Source: an uncultured Pseudomonadales bacterium (GTDB taxonomy: Bacteria; Pseudomonadota; Gammaproteobacteria; Pseudomonadales; IMCC2047). From it: a stretch of 7,216 bases of DNA. The DNA lies in assembly GCA_947258895.1 (NCBI GenBank), contig CAMYKE010000059.1, positions 1 through 7,216 of the forward strand. Direction: 5' to 3'. Made by a program: the position numbers and the translations under genes. The notes under the pieces were generated by a model. The model made no database searches. It was not told the DNA's origin and saw only the letters and a program-made list of their open reading frames with translations. The stretch's first letter is position 1; every line of letters starts with the position of its first letter. Positions 1-7,216 of this stretch are shown piece after piece.

Positions 1-1
1 G

Positions 2-190
2 AACGTTGTTTCGGCAGAACACTGGGACGTCGTCGTCATGCAGGGGCACAGCCTGGGTCCGATCAGCGAGGGTACGGCAGCGCCCTTCAAGAGAGCCGCG
101 CGGCGCTACGCGGCCATTGCTCGCAAGCAGGGCACGCGCCCCGTGTTCTTCATGACCTGGGCTTACACCGGCAAACCGGAAATGACAGCC
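2..190 (+). other. SGNH-hydrolase-like (DUF4886-type) fragment fused in frame to the kinase
   Basis: The first ~63 codons of the open frame read WDVVVMQGHSLGPI, then an amphipathic helix, then RPVFFMTWAYTGKPEMT. From memory, this pattern (a DVVV-L/M-Q-x-x-S strand, a helix, then G-x-x-PV-x-x-MTWA) is that of the middle of SGNH/GDSL-like hydrolases of the DUF4886 type, not of any Hpt or CheA segment. The catalytic GDS-like block would lie before the window. The expected C-terminal Asp-x-x-His block is absent from all three + frames after about 190: the other two frames hit stops at 183-185 and 211-213 or, past the first, only unrelated short peptide. From about residue 51 the frame becomes an acidic, Ala-rich linker typical of the spacers between Hpt domains. 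The family match is recognition by eye, not a search result. Confidence 0.5.
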
Positions 191-3100
191 GCGACAGACG
201 AACGTGCGGGTGACAGCGTCCATGCGGATGCGGACGAGGTTTGCGAAGGTGTATATGCTGAAGATGTAGACGCACGCCCCGCGGAAAGTGGCCGGCAAGG
301 CGCTGACAGCGAAATCTATACCATTTTTGGTCGAGAGGCGGGGCAACACCTGGCCGTCATCGACGAGTTTACAGGGGCCATGGCAGGATTCGACTCGGCG
401 GATATCACCGATGAGCTGTATCGCGCGTTGCATACGCTCAAGGGCAGTGCGTCCATGGCTGAACTCCCCGTCATTGCTGAACTGGCCGCGACTGCAGAAG
501 GGTTGGTGAAGTTGATGAGGGAGCGCGCCACCGCGATCGATGGTGAATTCGCGGGATTGCTAACGGAAATGTGTTCTGTGATCCGCGGCGGTCTGTTACG
601 TCTGGAAGACTTCCCGCTGGAATCACTCGCCGGCGGCGCGGAACTGCGTGAAAAGCTGCAAGTATACGCTGCGGGCCGCCCCGAATTGCGTCCTGACGCC
701 GATACTATTTCGCAGTCCCAGCCTTCGGCCCTTGCACTGTTGTTGCAGCAATATATGGATTCGATTTGCCTCGCCCAGGGTCATTTTGAAAACTGGCAGG
801 CGGACCCCCGCCCCGCAGGCTCTGTGTTTGTCGAGTTGCGTGCGGCGGTCTCCCGGTTATCGGCGTCACTGGGCAGTGCTGATGACGAACGCCTGCCGGC
901 CCTGCTGAACGCGCTCGACGGGACTTACGCACAGCTGGCTGAATTGGGTGAACCCGCAAACTCTGAGCTGTTGGCTGCTCTGGGTGATAGTCACGAGCTC
1001 CTGATAACCGGTCTGGACAGCGCCGCTGCAGGACAGGAAATTGAAATCGATCTGGCGCCGGTTCAGCAACTTGCCGACGCCCTTGCCAAGATGAGCCGCT
1101 TGCAGAATACAGAGGGTGAACTCGCAGGTGTGGAGACTGATGTAACAGCTGTGCCGGAAGATAGCGTGGCAGAAACAGCCGAACATGATACCGGCACTTT
1201 GGATGAACCACCCGGCGAATCGGATTCAATTGCTAGTTACGATGGCGTGCAGTTGCCGGTGCAGGAAGCGCAGGATACGGAACTGGTAGAGATATTCCTT
1301 GAGGAAGCGGAGGAGATTTTCGAAGCCATAGCAAGCGCCAAGCAGGACTGGATAAATGACAACACTAATGCGGGTGCCATCGATGCCCTGCAGCGCTCCC
1401 TGCATACGCTGAAGGGTAGTTCGCGCATGGCCGGCATGGTCGCAATGGGCGACCTGAGCCACGAACTGGAAACTATTTATGAGGATGTAGCGGCGGCACG
1501 TATCGCTGTAACTCCGAACTTGTTCGAACTGGTTCATGAGTGCGACGATCGGCTCGCAGACATGCTCGCCCAGGTGAAGAATGGCGAGATCTGTACCCCG
1601 GCTGTTGACCTGATCACGCGAGTCAGGGAGTTCCATGGTGGCAAACTCGAAGGCAGTGGGATTGCAAGCGAAATCCCCATGGCCGGCGCAACCGTGGTGT
1701 TCGATACGGCGCTGGGCGCAACCGTCGAGGCCGATTCCGCAACCCTGGATACGTTCTTTGCCAACGCCGCGAGCTTAATGGAGAGTATCGGCGTCGGCAT
1801 CAAGGCACTTAAAGCGGGGAGCGACGACGCTCAGAAATTGCAGCAATGCCTCCAGGAGGACGTCACTGCCCTCAAAGACGCGTCATACGTGGCCGGAGTT
1901 CACGAAATAGGTGATCTCAGTCAAATATTCCTGGAAGTGCTGATTAATTTTGAGCCCGCCAATCTGGGTGAAGAAGCAGCCCAGGCAGAGTTGTCGGATT
2001 GGCTGGAACGGCTGGATGCATGCTACCAGGAAGCAAAACAATCGGCGCAGGACGTTGCCATGCCGGAGCCTCCCGAAGCCACTGGCGCCGGGGCGCCGAC
2101 CGCCAGGCCAAGCCATGTGCCGGCCCAGGATACGGTGCGGGTATCTTCCGGTTTGCTGGAGCAATTGGTTAATCTCGGCGGCGAAACCAGTGTATCCCGT
2201 TCCCGGATCGAGCAGCAGGTTAGCAATTTTGGCTATGCGATCGAGGAAATGGGCGCCACGGTCGAGCGCTTGCGAGAGCAACTGCGACGGATGGAGATCG
2301 AAACCGAAGCCCAAATCCTGTTCCGCCAGGAGCAGGAAGGGCCTGAGCACCAGGGTTTTGATCCGCTAGAAATGGATCGCTACAGCCGGATGCAGGAATT
2401 ATCCCGTTCTCTGGTGGAATCGGTATCCGACCTGTTTGATTTGAAGGACACGCTGCGTGATCGTGCTCGCTACACGGAAAACCTGTTGCTGCAACAATCG
2501 CGTATCAATACGGAGCTGCAGGAAGGCCTGATGAAGACCCGCATGGTGCCATTTGCGCGCCTCGTAGCGCGACTGCGACGGGTGGTACGTCAGGTCGGTC
2601 AGGAAGTCAGCAAGCAAGTTGAGTTCACCCTCAAGAACGTGGATGTCGAACTGGACCGCTCGCTCCTGGAAAACATGACGGCGCCGCTCGAGCACATGCT
2701 GCGCAATGCGATTGACCACGGTATCGAATCACCCGAGTTGCGCAGGCAGGCGGGCAAAAATGAAACGGGGTCCGTCCAGCTGTCGCTTGGCCGGGATGGT
2801 GGCGATGTGGTGCTCGAACTGGCGGATGATGGCGCGGGCATAGATATTGCCAGCGTCCGTGCCAAGGCTGTTGAGCGCGGCCTGATCGAGCAGGATACCG
2901 AGCTAACCGATGATGAAGTTGTTCAGTTCATCCTGCATGCCGGCTTCTCCACTGCCCGCCAGGTGACCCAGATTTCCGGGCGCGGGGTCGGTCTGGATGT
3001 TGTAAGCAGCGAGATCAAGAAGCTCGGTGGCAGCATTCATATCCATACCGAACCGGGTCTGGGCAGTCGCTTTGTGGTTCGGGTACCGTTTGCTGTGAGT

Positions 3101-3970
3101 GTTAACAGCGCTCTTATGGTCAATATCGGTGATGAAACCTTTGCGCTGCCGCTGTCGACGATTGAAGGCGTGGTGCGGGTCAGTCCCTACGAGCTGGAAG
3201 AGTACTATCGGGACAATGGGCCGCGTTTTGAATATGCCGGACAGCAATATGACCTCAAGTATTTAGGCGAGTATGTCGGGCACCGAAATAATCTACAGGC
3301 CCAGAACCAGGCCTTGCCGCTACCGGTCATTTTGATTCGTACCACGGAGGGTTCGGTTGCGTTACAGGTGGATGATATTACTTCCAGCCGTGAAATTGTG
3401 GTGAAACCGCTGGGTTCCCAGCTGGGCGCGATGCCCGGCTTGTCCGGAGCTACCATTCTCGGTGATGGCCGCGTCGTGTTGATCCTGGATATGCCCGCAA
3501 TGGTCAGGGCGAAGGCAGCGGTCAAGACCCGGCAGGCGGAAGTCGAAACAGTAGATACAGCCGAGAGCAGTGCCAGTGAGCTGCGGGTGATGGTGGTTGA
3601 TGATTCGGTCACGGTACGAAAGGTTGCGTCGCGACTACTGGAGCGGCACGGTATGGAAGTTATCGTGGCGAAGGACGGGGTCGAGGCCATGACCAAATTA
3701 CAGGACACCCTGCCGAGCGTGATGTTGCTCGATATCGAGATGCCGCGGATGGACGGTTTTGAGCTGGCATCGTTGATGCGCCACGATGAGCGCCTGCAGG
3801 AAGTGCCCATTGTAATGATCACCTCGAGAACCGGCGACAAGCACCGCGAGCGAGCGCTTGAAATCGGCGTTAATCGATTTATGGGCAAGCCGTTCCAGGA
3901 AGATGACCTGCTGGACGCGATAGGTGCGCTAACGACTTTTGAGCGCGAACAATTTTCACGCAACGACTAA
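2..3970 (+). CDS. chpA: ChpA-type hybrid chemosensory histidine kinase (CheA family), 5' end unresolved
   Basis: CheA-like kinase of the Pil-Chp type, which phosphorylates PilG/PilH-like regulators to control type IV pilus extension and twitching; it would act in the cytoplasm with a chemoreceptor array. Numbering is from the ATG at 38. Hpt1 has the LHTLKGSA motif (His132) and Hpt2 has LHTLKGSS (His456). Hpt-like stretches with Ser272 and Thr610 at the aligned position lie between and after them. The dimerisation region and long helices span about 697-860. The HATPase has an N box (LRNAIDHG, 888-895), ADDGAGID (929-936) and GRGVGLDVV (981-989). A CheW-like domain covers about 1020-1155. The receiver (1183-1300) has Asp1188/Asp1189, phosphoacceptor Asp1232, Thr1262 and Lys1284. 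At 1310 residues it is much shorter than Pseudomonas ChpA (about 2,500). The frame is open to the window edge, and its first ~60 codons resemble an unrelated protein, so the true start is unknown; ATGs at 38, 152 and 182 lack a good Shine-Dalgarno. The kinase assignment is secure; ChpA rather than another CheA hybrid rests on the multi-Hpt layout and the neighbouring chpC. Confidence 0.9.
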   Translation, partial: NVVSAEHWDVVVMQGHSLGPISEGTAAPFKRAARRYAAIARKQGTRPVFFMTWAYTGKPEMTAATDERAGDSVHADADEVCEGVYAEDVDARPAESGRQGADSEIYTIFGREAGQHLAVIDEFTGAMAGFDSADITDELYRALHTLKGSASMAELPVIAELAATAEGLVKLMRERATAIDGEFAGLLTEMCSVIRGGLLRLEDFPLESLAGGAELREKLQVYAAGRPELRPDADTISQSQPSALALLLQQYMDSICLAQGHFENWQADPRPAGSVFVELRAAVSRLSASLGSADDERLPALLNALDGTYAQLAELGEPANSELLAALGDSHELLITGLDSAAAGQEIEIDLAPVQQLADALAKMSRLQNTEGELAGVETDVTAVPEDSVAETAEHDTGTLDEPPGESDSIASYDGVQLPVQEAQDTELVEIFLEEAEEIFEAIASAKQDWINDNTNAGAIDALQRSLHTLKGSSRMAGMVAMGDLSHELETIYEDVAAARIAVTPNLFELVHECDDRLADMLAQVKNGEICTPAVDLITRVREFHGGKLEGSGIASEIPMAGATVVFDTALGATVEADSATLDTFFANAASLMESIGVGIKALKAGSDDAQKLQQCLQEDVTALKDASYVAGVHEIGDLSQIFLEVLINFEPANLGEEAAQAELSDWLERLDACYQEAKQSAQDVAMPEPPEATGAGAPTARPSHVPAQDTVRVSSGLLEQLVNLGGETSVSRSRIEQQVSNFGYAIEEMGATVERLREQLRRMEIETEAQILFRQEQEGPEHQGFDPLEMDRYSRMQELSRSLVESVSDLFDLKDTLRDRARYTENLLLQQSRINTELQEGLMKTRMVPFARLVARLRRVVRQVGQEVSKQVEFTLKNVDVELDRSLLENMTAPLEHMLRNAIDHGIESPELRRQAGKNETGSVQLSLGRDGGDVVLELADDGAGIDIASVRAKAVERGLIEQDTELTDDEVVQFILHAGFSTARQVTQISGRGVGLDVVSSEIKKLGGSIHIHTEPGLGSRFVVRVPFAVSVNSALMVNIGDETFALPLSTIEGVVRVSPYELEEYYRDNGPRFEYAGQQYDLKYLGEYVGHRNNLQAQNQALPLPVILIRTTEGSVALQVDDITSSREIVVKPLGSQLGAMPGLSGATILGDGRVVLILDMPAMVRAKAAVKTRQAEVETVDTAESSASELRVMVVDDSVTVRKVASRLLERHGMEVIVAKDGVEAMTKLQDTLPSVMLLDIEMPRMDGFELASLMRHDERLQEVPIVMITSRTGDKHRERALEIGVNRFMGKPFQEDDLLDAIGALTTFEREQFSRND

Positions 3971-3985
3971 AAGTAAACAGAAATC

Positions 3986-3990
3986 AGGAA
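3986..3990 (+). promoter_or_regulatory. Ribosome binding site of the chpC-like gene
   Basis: AGGAA lies six bases before the ATG at 3997, in the 26-base gap after the kinase stop codon. It supports that ATG as the start. No promoter-like sequence is evident in so short a gap, so the gene is probably cotranscribed with the kinase. Confidence 0.7.
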
Positions 3991-3996
3991 ACCCGT

Positions 3997-4446
3997 ATGG
4001 CCGAAACGCTAGCCAGCATTATCGTCAAGTTGCAGGATCGCAATCTGGTCCTGCCCGAGCAGGCAATGGCCGATATCGAGCCCCTCACCGGGCTGATCGT
4101 TGAATTGCATTCGCAAAAATGGATTCTGGGCCACAAGCACTGGCGCAACATGCGGATTCCGGTTGTGTCATTCGAAAACCTGGCGGGTGGTAGTCTCAAG
4201 AAGCATTCCGAATATGCGAAGATCGCTATCCTGAATCGCTCGCAGCCGGACAACCAGATCGCGTTTTGGGGGTTGCTGGTTCAGGATGTGCCGGAAACAC
4301 TGAATCTCGGTGACTCCGATGTGGTGCAGGTTGACGAGCCGCTCGGGGAAGCCGATCTGATGGCGGTAGAAGTCAACGGAAAACGCGCCTGTATTCCCGA
4401 CCTGGGAATGATCGAGGCAAGCTTGCACAAATATCTGGCAGGGTAA
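3997..4446 (+). CDS. chpC: ChpC-like CheW-family chemotaxis coupling protein
   Basis: A 149-residue CheW-like protein, close to the length of CheW and ChpC. CheW-type proteins link chemoreceptors to the CheA kinase at the cytoplasmic array; in Pseudomonas ChpC is an accessory coupling protein of the Pil-Chp system. The fold is visible as an N-terminal strand (SIIVKLQDRNLVLP, 7-20), a central WILGHKHWRNMRIPVVSFE segment (42-60) matching the CheW G-x-x-x-x-R-x-x-IPVV-x-x-x block, and a C-terminal hydrophobic strand before GKRACIPDLGMIEASL (128-143). The Trp-Arg and SFE variants in the central block are more like ChpC than canonical CheW, which usually has NLRG and a VDLR-type ending. There is no signal peptide or membrane segment. 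It starts 26 bases after the kinase stop on the same strand with a good ribosome site, so it is probably in the same operon. No chpB-like methylesterase lies between them. ChpC rather than another CheW paralogue is inferred from context and motif. Confidence 0.8.
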   Translation: MAETLASIIVKLQDRNLVLPEQAMADIEPLTGLIVELHSQKWILGHKHWRNMRIPVVSFENLAGGSLKKHSEYAKIAILNRSQPDNQIAFWGLLVQDVPETLNLGDSDVVQVDEPLGEADLMAVEVNGKRACIPDLGMIEASLHKYLAG

Positions 4447-4503
4447 GCGCCGTCGGCATCTGTTGCAGCCGCTGTAGCACGAGTTAAGCTGCCAGCAGCG
4501 TGT
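4447..4503 (+). other. Convergent intergenic gap between chpC and rsmE
   Basis: These 57 bases separate two converging genes, so both transcripts should end here or nearby. CGCTG at 4470-4474 can pair with CAGCG at 4496-4500, with a short inner AGC/GCT pairing (4476-4478 with 4488-4490), giving an imperfect hairpin. No T-run follows on either strand, so it is not a clear Rho-independent terminator. Nothing else is recognisable. Confidence 0.3.
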
Positions 4504-5232
4504 TCAACTGAAATCTCCCCAACGATATTGCAGTACACTCAGGGCCGCCAGCGGCGCGGTTTCAGTACGCAGGATTCTCTTCCCGAGGCGGAAAGGAACA
4601 AATCCCAGGCCAGCGCACAGGGTCACTTCCCGATCAGAAAAGCCCCCCTCCGGCCCCACCAGCACTACTATCGTACGAACGCCCGATTCTGGCAGGGACG
4701 ACGCCGTCTCCGTCGGGTGCATCAGCAACTTCAGGTCGGCTTCGGCCCCAGCGACAAAAGAATCCAGTCTGGCGGGCAGGGCAATCTGCGGGATGCGATT
4801 GCGGCCGCATTGCTCACAGGCGCTGGTGATAATCTTGCACCAGTGCTCCCGACGCTTGCGCATGCGTTGCTCGTCAAGCCTGACTTCGCAGCGCTCGGTA
4901 ACGAGCGGGGAAATCTGGCTCACCCCAAGCTCGGTGGCTTTTTGCACCGCCATATCCATTCGTTCACCGCGGGACAGCCCGAGTCCGAGATGGATCCGTA
5001 GCGGCGATTCACGATCCCCGGCAACGCTATTGCCCAGCTGCACCAGGGACTTGCGTTTACTGCAGGTCTTCAATACTGCGGGGTATTCGCCACCCTTGCC
5101 ATTAAACAGAACAATCGCAGCCTCTTCGCGCAGTCGCAACACGTTTTGCAGGTAGTGGCTGGTCGTGGCGTCCAGTGTCACTTTCATGCCGCTCGCCAGC
5201 GGTTGTGCGACAAAGACGCGCGGGATCCGCAT
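4504..5232 (-). CDS. rsmE: 16S rRNA (uracil1498-N3)-methyltransferase RsmE
   Basis: RsmE methylates N3 of U1498 in helix 44 of 16S rRNA, at the decoding centre of the 30S subunit, using SAM. The 242 residues match the usual family length. An N-terminal PUA-like RNA-binding domain (about 1-70, with HYLQNVLRLR near 27-36) precedes a C-terminal SPOUT domain with a trefoil knot. Family motifs are QKATELGV (97-104), ACEQCGRNRIP (138-148), the SAM-binding loop VGPEGGFSDREV (192-203) and the knot segment LGKRILRTETAPLAALSVLQ (216-235). The ATG at 5230-5232 gives the expected MRIPRVFV start. An AGGA at 5245-5248 lies upstream at a rather long 12-base spacing, so initiation may be modest or helped by translation of metF, whose stop is 28 bases upstream. 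It is last in the apparent ahcY-metF-rsmE transcript and converges with chpC. Confidence 0.96.
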   Translation of the reverse strand: MRIPRVFVAQPLASGMKVTLDATTSHYLQNVLRLREEAAIVLFNGKGGEYPAVLKTCSKRKSLVQLGNSVAGDRESPLRIHLGLGLSRGERMDMAVQKATELGVSQISPLVTERCEVRLDEQRMRKRREHWCKIITSACEQCGRNRIPQIALPARLDSFVAGAEADLKLLMHPTETASSLPESGVRTIVVLVGPEGGFSDREVTLCAGLGFVPFRLGKRILRTETAPLAALSVLQYRWGDFS

Positions 5233-5260
5233 AATTTACAGTTATCCTGTCAGCAGAATA

Positions 5261-6106
5261 CTAGCGACGTTCATCCAGGCCCAGGTTATCCCAGATCGAG
5301 ATACTCGGTTCCGCCCTGTTCATCGAGTAAAAGTGTAGCCCGGGTGCGCCGCCGCGCAACAGTGTCTCGCACAATTCGGTCACCACCTCAATGCCATACG
5401 CGACAATGCTTTTGGAATCATCAGCGAAACCCTCGAGCCGCTTGCGCATCCAGCGGGGAATCTCGGCACCACAGGCATCGGAGAAGCGTGCCAGGCTGCT
5501 GTAATTGGTAATCGGCATAATGCCGGGCACGATCGGCTTGTCGATGCCCGCGGTACGGCAGCGCTCGATATAGTAGAAATAGGCATCCGCGTTATAGAAA
5601 TACTGGGTTATGCCGCTGTTGGCGCCAGCCTCGAACTTTCTCTTCAGGAAGGCTATGTCTGACTCGTAGTTCTTTGACTGAGGATGAATCTCCGGGTAGG
5701 CGGCAACCTCGATATGGAAATGGTCACCCGTTTGGTCGCGGATGAACTCCACCAGCTCGTTGGCGTAAACCAGGTGGGTGGCGCCACCGGTACCGGAGGG
5801 CAAATCGCCACGCAGGGCTACCAGGCGGTTGATGCCCATTTCCTTATAGGCGTGCAGCAGGGTTGCAATGGCGTCCTTAGTGTCACCACCGAAGCTGAGG
5901 TGGGGGGCCACCGTTGCGCCCTGGCGATGCAGGGCGGTCACTGTGTTGATGGTTTTTTCGCGCGTCGAGCCGCCTGCGCCATAGGTTACGGAGAAATAGT
6001 CGGGCTGCTTTTCCTGTAGTCGCCGCCATACCAGCTGCAACTTCTGCTCGCCCGCCTCGGTCTTGGGTGGGAAAAATTCGAAGCTGTAGAGCTTATCTTT
6101 GTTCAT
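5261..6106 (-). CDS. metF: 5,10-methylenetetrahydrofolate reductase
   Basis: MetF reduces 5,10-methylene-THF to 5-methyl-THF with FAD and NADH, supplying the methyl group for homocysteine to methionine. The protein has 281 residues from the chosen start, close to the bacterial family length, and forms a TIM-barrel flavoprotein. Visible motifs are SFEFFPPK (8-15, with the conserved catalytic Glu10), TYGAGGSTRE (41-50), the folate-binding LRGDLP segment (98-103), AAYPEIHP (135-142), the QYFYNAD segment (168-174) with the conserved Gln, and PGIMPI (194-199). The ATG at 6104-6106 is preferred over the in-frame ATG at 6136 because AAGGAA lies five bases before it and MNKDKLYSFEFFPPK is the standard beginning; the upstream extension would add ten unconserved residues. 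It lies 65 bases after ahcY and 28 before rsmE on the same strand, consistent with a methyl-cycle operon. Confidence 0.96.
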   Translation of the reverse strand: MNKDKLYSFEFFPPKTEAGEQKLQLVWRRLQEKQPDYFSVTYGAGGSTREKTINTVTALHRQGATVAPHLSFGGDTKDAIATLLHAYKEMGINRLVALRGDLPSGTGGATHLVYANELVEFIRDQTGDHFHIEVAAYPEIHPQSKNYESDIAFLKRKFEAGANSGITQYFYNADAYFYYIERCRTAGIDKPIVPGIMPITNYSSLARFSDACGAEIPRWMRKRLEGFADDSKSIVAYGIEVVTELCETLLRGGAPGLHFYSMNRAEPSISIWDNLGLDERR

Positions 6107-6171
6107 TGCTATTCCTTCGTAACTGTCTTCGCTCACATCTTTACCGGCGCGGGTGCCTTAGTGCCGGGGAG
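6107..6171 (-). other. Short gap between ahcY and metF
   Basis: This 65-base spacer holds the metF ribosome site. A weak 5-bp CCGGC/GCCGG pairing (6144-6148 with 6163-6167, 14-base loop) follows the ahcY stop. It has no T-run, so it is not a convincing terminator, though it might protect or separate the transcripts. No clear promoter or riboswitch is seen. Confidence 0.3.
6112..6117 (-). promoter_or_regulatory. Ribosome binding site deciding the metF start
   Basis: AAGGAA on the - strand lies five bases before the ATG at 6104-6106. This places initiation there rather than at the in-frame ATG at 6134-6136. Confidence 0.75.
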
Positions 6172-7216
6172 TCAGTATCGATAGCTGTCCGGCTTGTACG
6201 GGCCTGCTACGGGAATGCCAACATATTTTGCTTGTTGCTCGGTCATCTGCGTTAGCACCCCGCCGAACCCGCCGACCATGTGCCGGGCGACTTCTTCATC
6301 CAGATTCTTGGGCAGTACCTCTACCCGCAACAGTTCCGCCCGGGTCTCGGCGTCCTGGTCTGCAAAGGCCTGCTGATAGAGGTGGATTTGCGCCAGAACC
6401 TGATTCGCGAAGGAACCGTCCATGATTCTGGACGGATGACCGGTGGCGTTACCGAGGTTAACCAGGCGTCCCTCGGCAAGCAGGATCAGGTGATCATTGC
6501 TGGCTCGGTCACGATAGATTTTGTGGACCTGAGGCTTGACCTCATCCCACTCCCAGTTGGCGCGCATGAAAGCGGTATCGATCTCATCATCGAAATGGCC
6601 GATATTTGCTACTACCGCGCCGGATTTCAGCGCCGCGAGCATGTTCCTGTCGCACACGTTGACATTGCCGGTGGTGGTGACAACCAGGTCCGTGCGGCCC
6701 AGCAGGTGTGTATCGATACACTCCGGAGTGCCGTTGTTGATGCCATCGATATAGGGAGCCACGACTTCAAAACCATCCATGCAGGCCTGCATGGCGCAAA
6801 TCGGGTCGATCTCGCTGATCTTGACGATCATCCCTTCCTGCACCAGCGACTGCGCCGAGCCCTTGCCAACGTCGCCATACCCGATCACCAGCGCTTTTTT
6901 TCCGGCCAGCAAGTGATCGGTGCCGCGCTTGATAGCGTCATTGAGGCTGTGACGGCAGCCATACTTGTTGTCGTTCTTGGATTTGGTGACCGAATCGTTG
7001 ACGTTGACCGCGGGCACCTTAAGGGTGCGGGCTTCGAGCATTTCCAGCAAGCGATGCACGCCGGTGGTGGTTTCTTCGGTAATGCCATGTACGTTTTCCA
7101 GCAGCTGCGGATAGCGGCGATGCGCGATCTCGGTCAGGTCGCCGCCGTCGTCCAGCAGCATATTGGCATTCCAGACCTGGCCATCCTTGTTTAGTGTCTG
7201 CTCGATACACCATTCA
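6172..7216 (-). CDS. ahcY: S-adenosylhomocysteine hydrolase (adenosylhomocysteinase), 5' end outside window
   Basis: AhcY splits SAH reversibly into homocysteine and adenosine using tightly bound NAD, relieving product inhibition of SAM-dependent methyltransferases in the cytoplasm. About 347 C-terminal residues are visible, against roughly 430-470 for the whole family. The frame is open to the window end: upstream of the ATG at 7161 it reads [18 protein letters not shown] in frame, which matches the family, so that ATG is internal and not the start. Conserved blocks in order are [10 protein letters not shown] (substrate Asp), [11 protein letters not shown] (Glu), [18 protein letters not shown] (the Lys, Asp and Cys of the active site), the NAD-binding GYGDVGKG (about 6859-6882), [21 protein letters not shown] and the C-terminal KPDSYRY tail that contacts NAD of a neighbouring subunit. 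The [11 protein letters not shown] form is typical of proteobacteria. First in the apparent ahcY-metF-rsmE transcript; any SAH riboswitch would lie beyond the right edge. Confidence 0.97.
   Translation of the reverse strand, partial: EWCIEQTLNKDGQVWNANMLLDDGGDLTEIAHRRYPQLLENVHGITEETTTGVHRLLEMLEARTLKVPAVNVNDSVTKSKNDNKYGCRHSLNDAIKRGTDHLLAGKKALVIGYGDVGKGSAQSLVQEGMIVKISEIDPICAMQACMDGFEVVAPYIDGINNGTPECIDTHLLGRTDLVVTTTGNVNVCDRNMLAALKSGAVVANIGHFDDEIDTAFMRANWEWDEVKPQVHKIYRDRASNDHLILLAEGRLVNLGNATGHPSRIMDGSFANQVLAQIHLYQQAFADQDAETRAELLRVEVLPKNLDEEVARHMVGGFGGVLTQMTEQQAKYVGIPVAGPYKPDSYRY

Noticed and set aside
182..260. Frameshift explaining the end of the SGNH-like segment
   Set aside because: Reading the two other + frames after 182 gives early stops and no continuation of that fold, so a simple frameshift does not explain the change.
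705..1229. 174-codon open frame on the - strand
   Set aside because: Antisense to the less conserved linker region of the kinase; no motif, no ribosome site assessed as convincing, and Arg/Pro-rich shadow composition.
3205..3963. 252-codon open frame on the - strand, Ser- and Thr-rich
   Set aside because: Antisense shadow of the CheW and receiver domains of the kinase; its low-complexity composition is typical of reverse-strand translation of a GC-rich gene.
4470..4500. Possible bidirectional terminator between the convergent genes
   Set aside because: The stem is imperfect with unequal bulges and no T-run follows on either strand, so I do not call a terminator.
6107..6136. Ten-residue N-terminal extension of metF from the ATG at 6136
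   Set aside because: A good ribosome site precedes the downstream ATG, and the conserved family start begins there.
6144..6167. Hairpin after ahcY as terminator or riboswitch
   Set aside because: Only a 5-bp stem with a 14-base loop and no T-run. The gap is too short to hold a known SAM- or SAH-sensing fold that I can recognise.
6280..7194. 304-codon open frame on the + strand
   Set aside because: It lies entirely antisense to ahcY, whose protein is strongly conserved. It shows no recognisable family motif and is explained by codon bias of the opposite strand.

Overview
The window reads as chromosomal DNA of a gammaproteobacterium, probably a marine Cellvibrionales/Halieaceae-like lineage. 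That placement is inferred from a ChpA-type twitching-motility kinase next to a ChpC-like protein, the proteobacterial form of AhcY, an ahcY-metF-rsmE gene order and moderately high GC. The exact genus cannot be read from the sequence. No mobile element, CRISPR array, tRNA or rRNA is visible. Coding density is very high and no gap exceeds about 65 bases.

Left part, + strand (2-4446): a long open frame, already open at the left edge, encodes a ChpA/CheA-type hybrid histidine kinase. It carries two histidine phosphotransfer (Hpt) domains, two apparently degenerate Hpt-like modules with Ser or Thr in place of His, a dimerisation helix pair, an HATPase, a CheW-like domain and a C-terminal receiver. 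A small CheW-like gene of the ChpC type follows 26 bases later. Together they look like the 3' end of a Chp/Pil-Chp chemosensory cluster controlling type IV pili, without a chpB methylesterase between them.

Right part, - strand (4504-7216), convergent to the first: in transcription order ahcY (5' end outside the window), metF and rsmE. AhcY removes S-adenosylhomocysteine (SAH), MetF supplies the methyl group for remaking methionine, and RsmE is a SAM-dependent rRNA methyltransferase that produces SAH. The 65- and 28-base gaps suggest one transcript around the activated-methyl cycle.

The most unusual point is at the left edge. The first ~63 codons of the kinase frame do not look like a kinase N-terminus. 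They resemble an internal piece of an SGNH-hydrolase-like (DUF4886-type) protein that runs in frame into the Hpt region. It may be a deletion or fusion junction, or an assembly chimera. Otherwise the window holds well-known families, and I see no convincing undescribed system.
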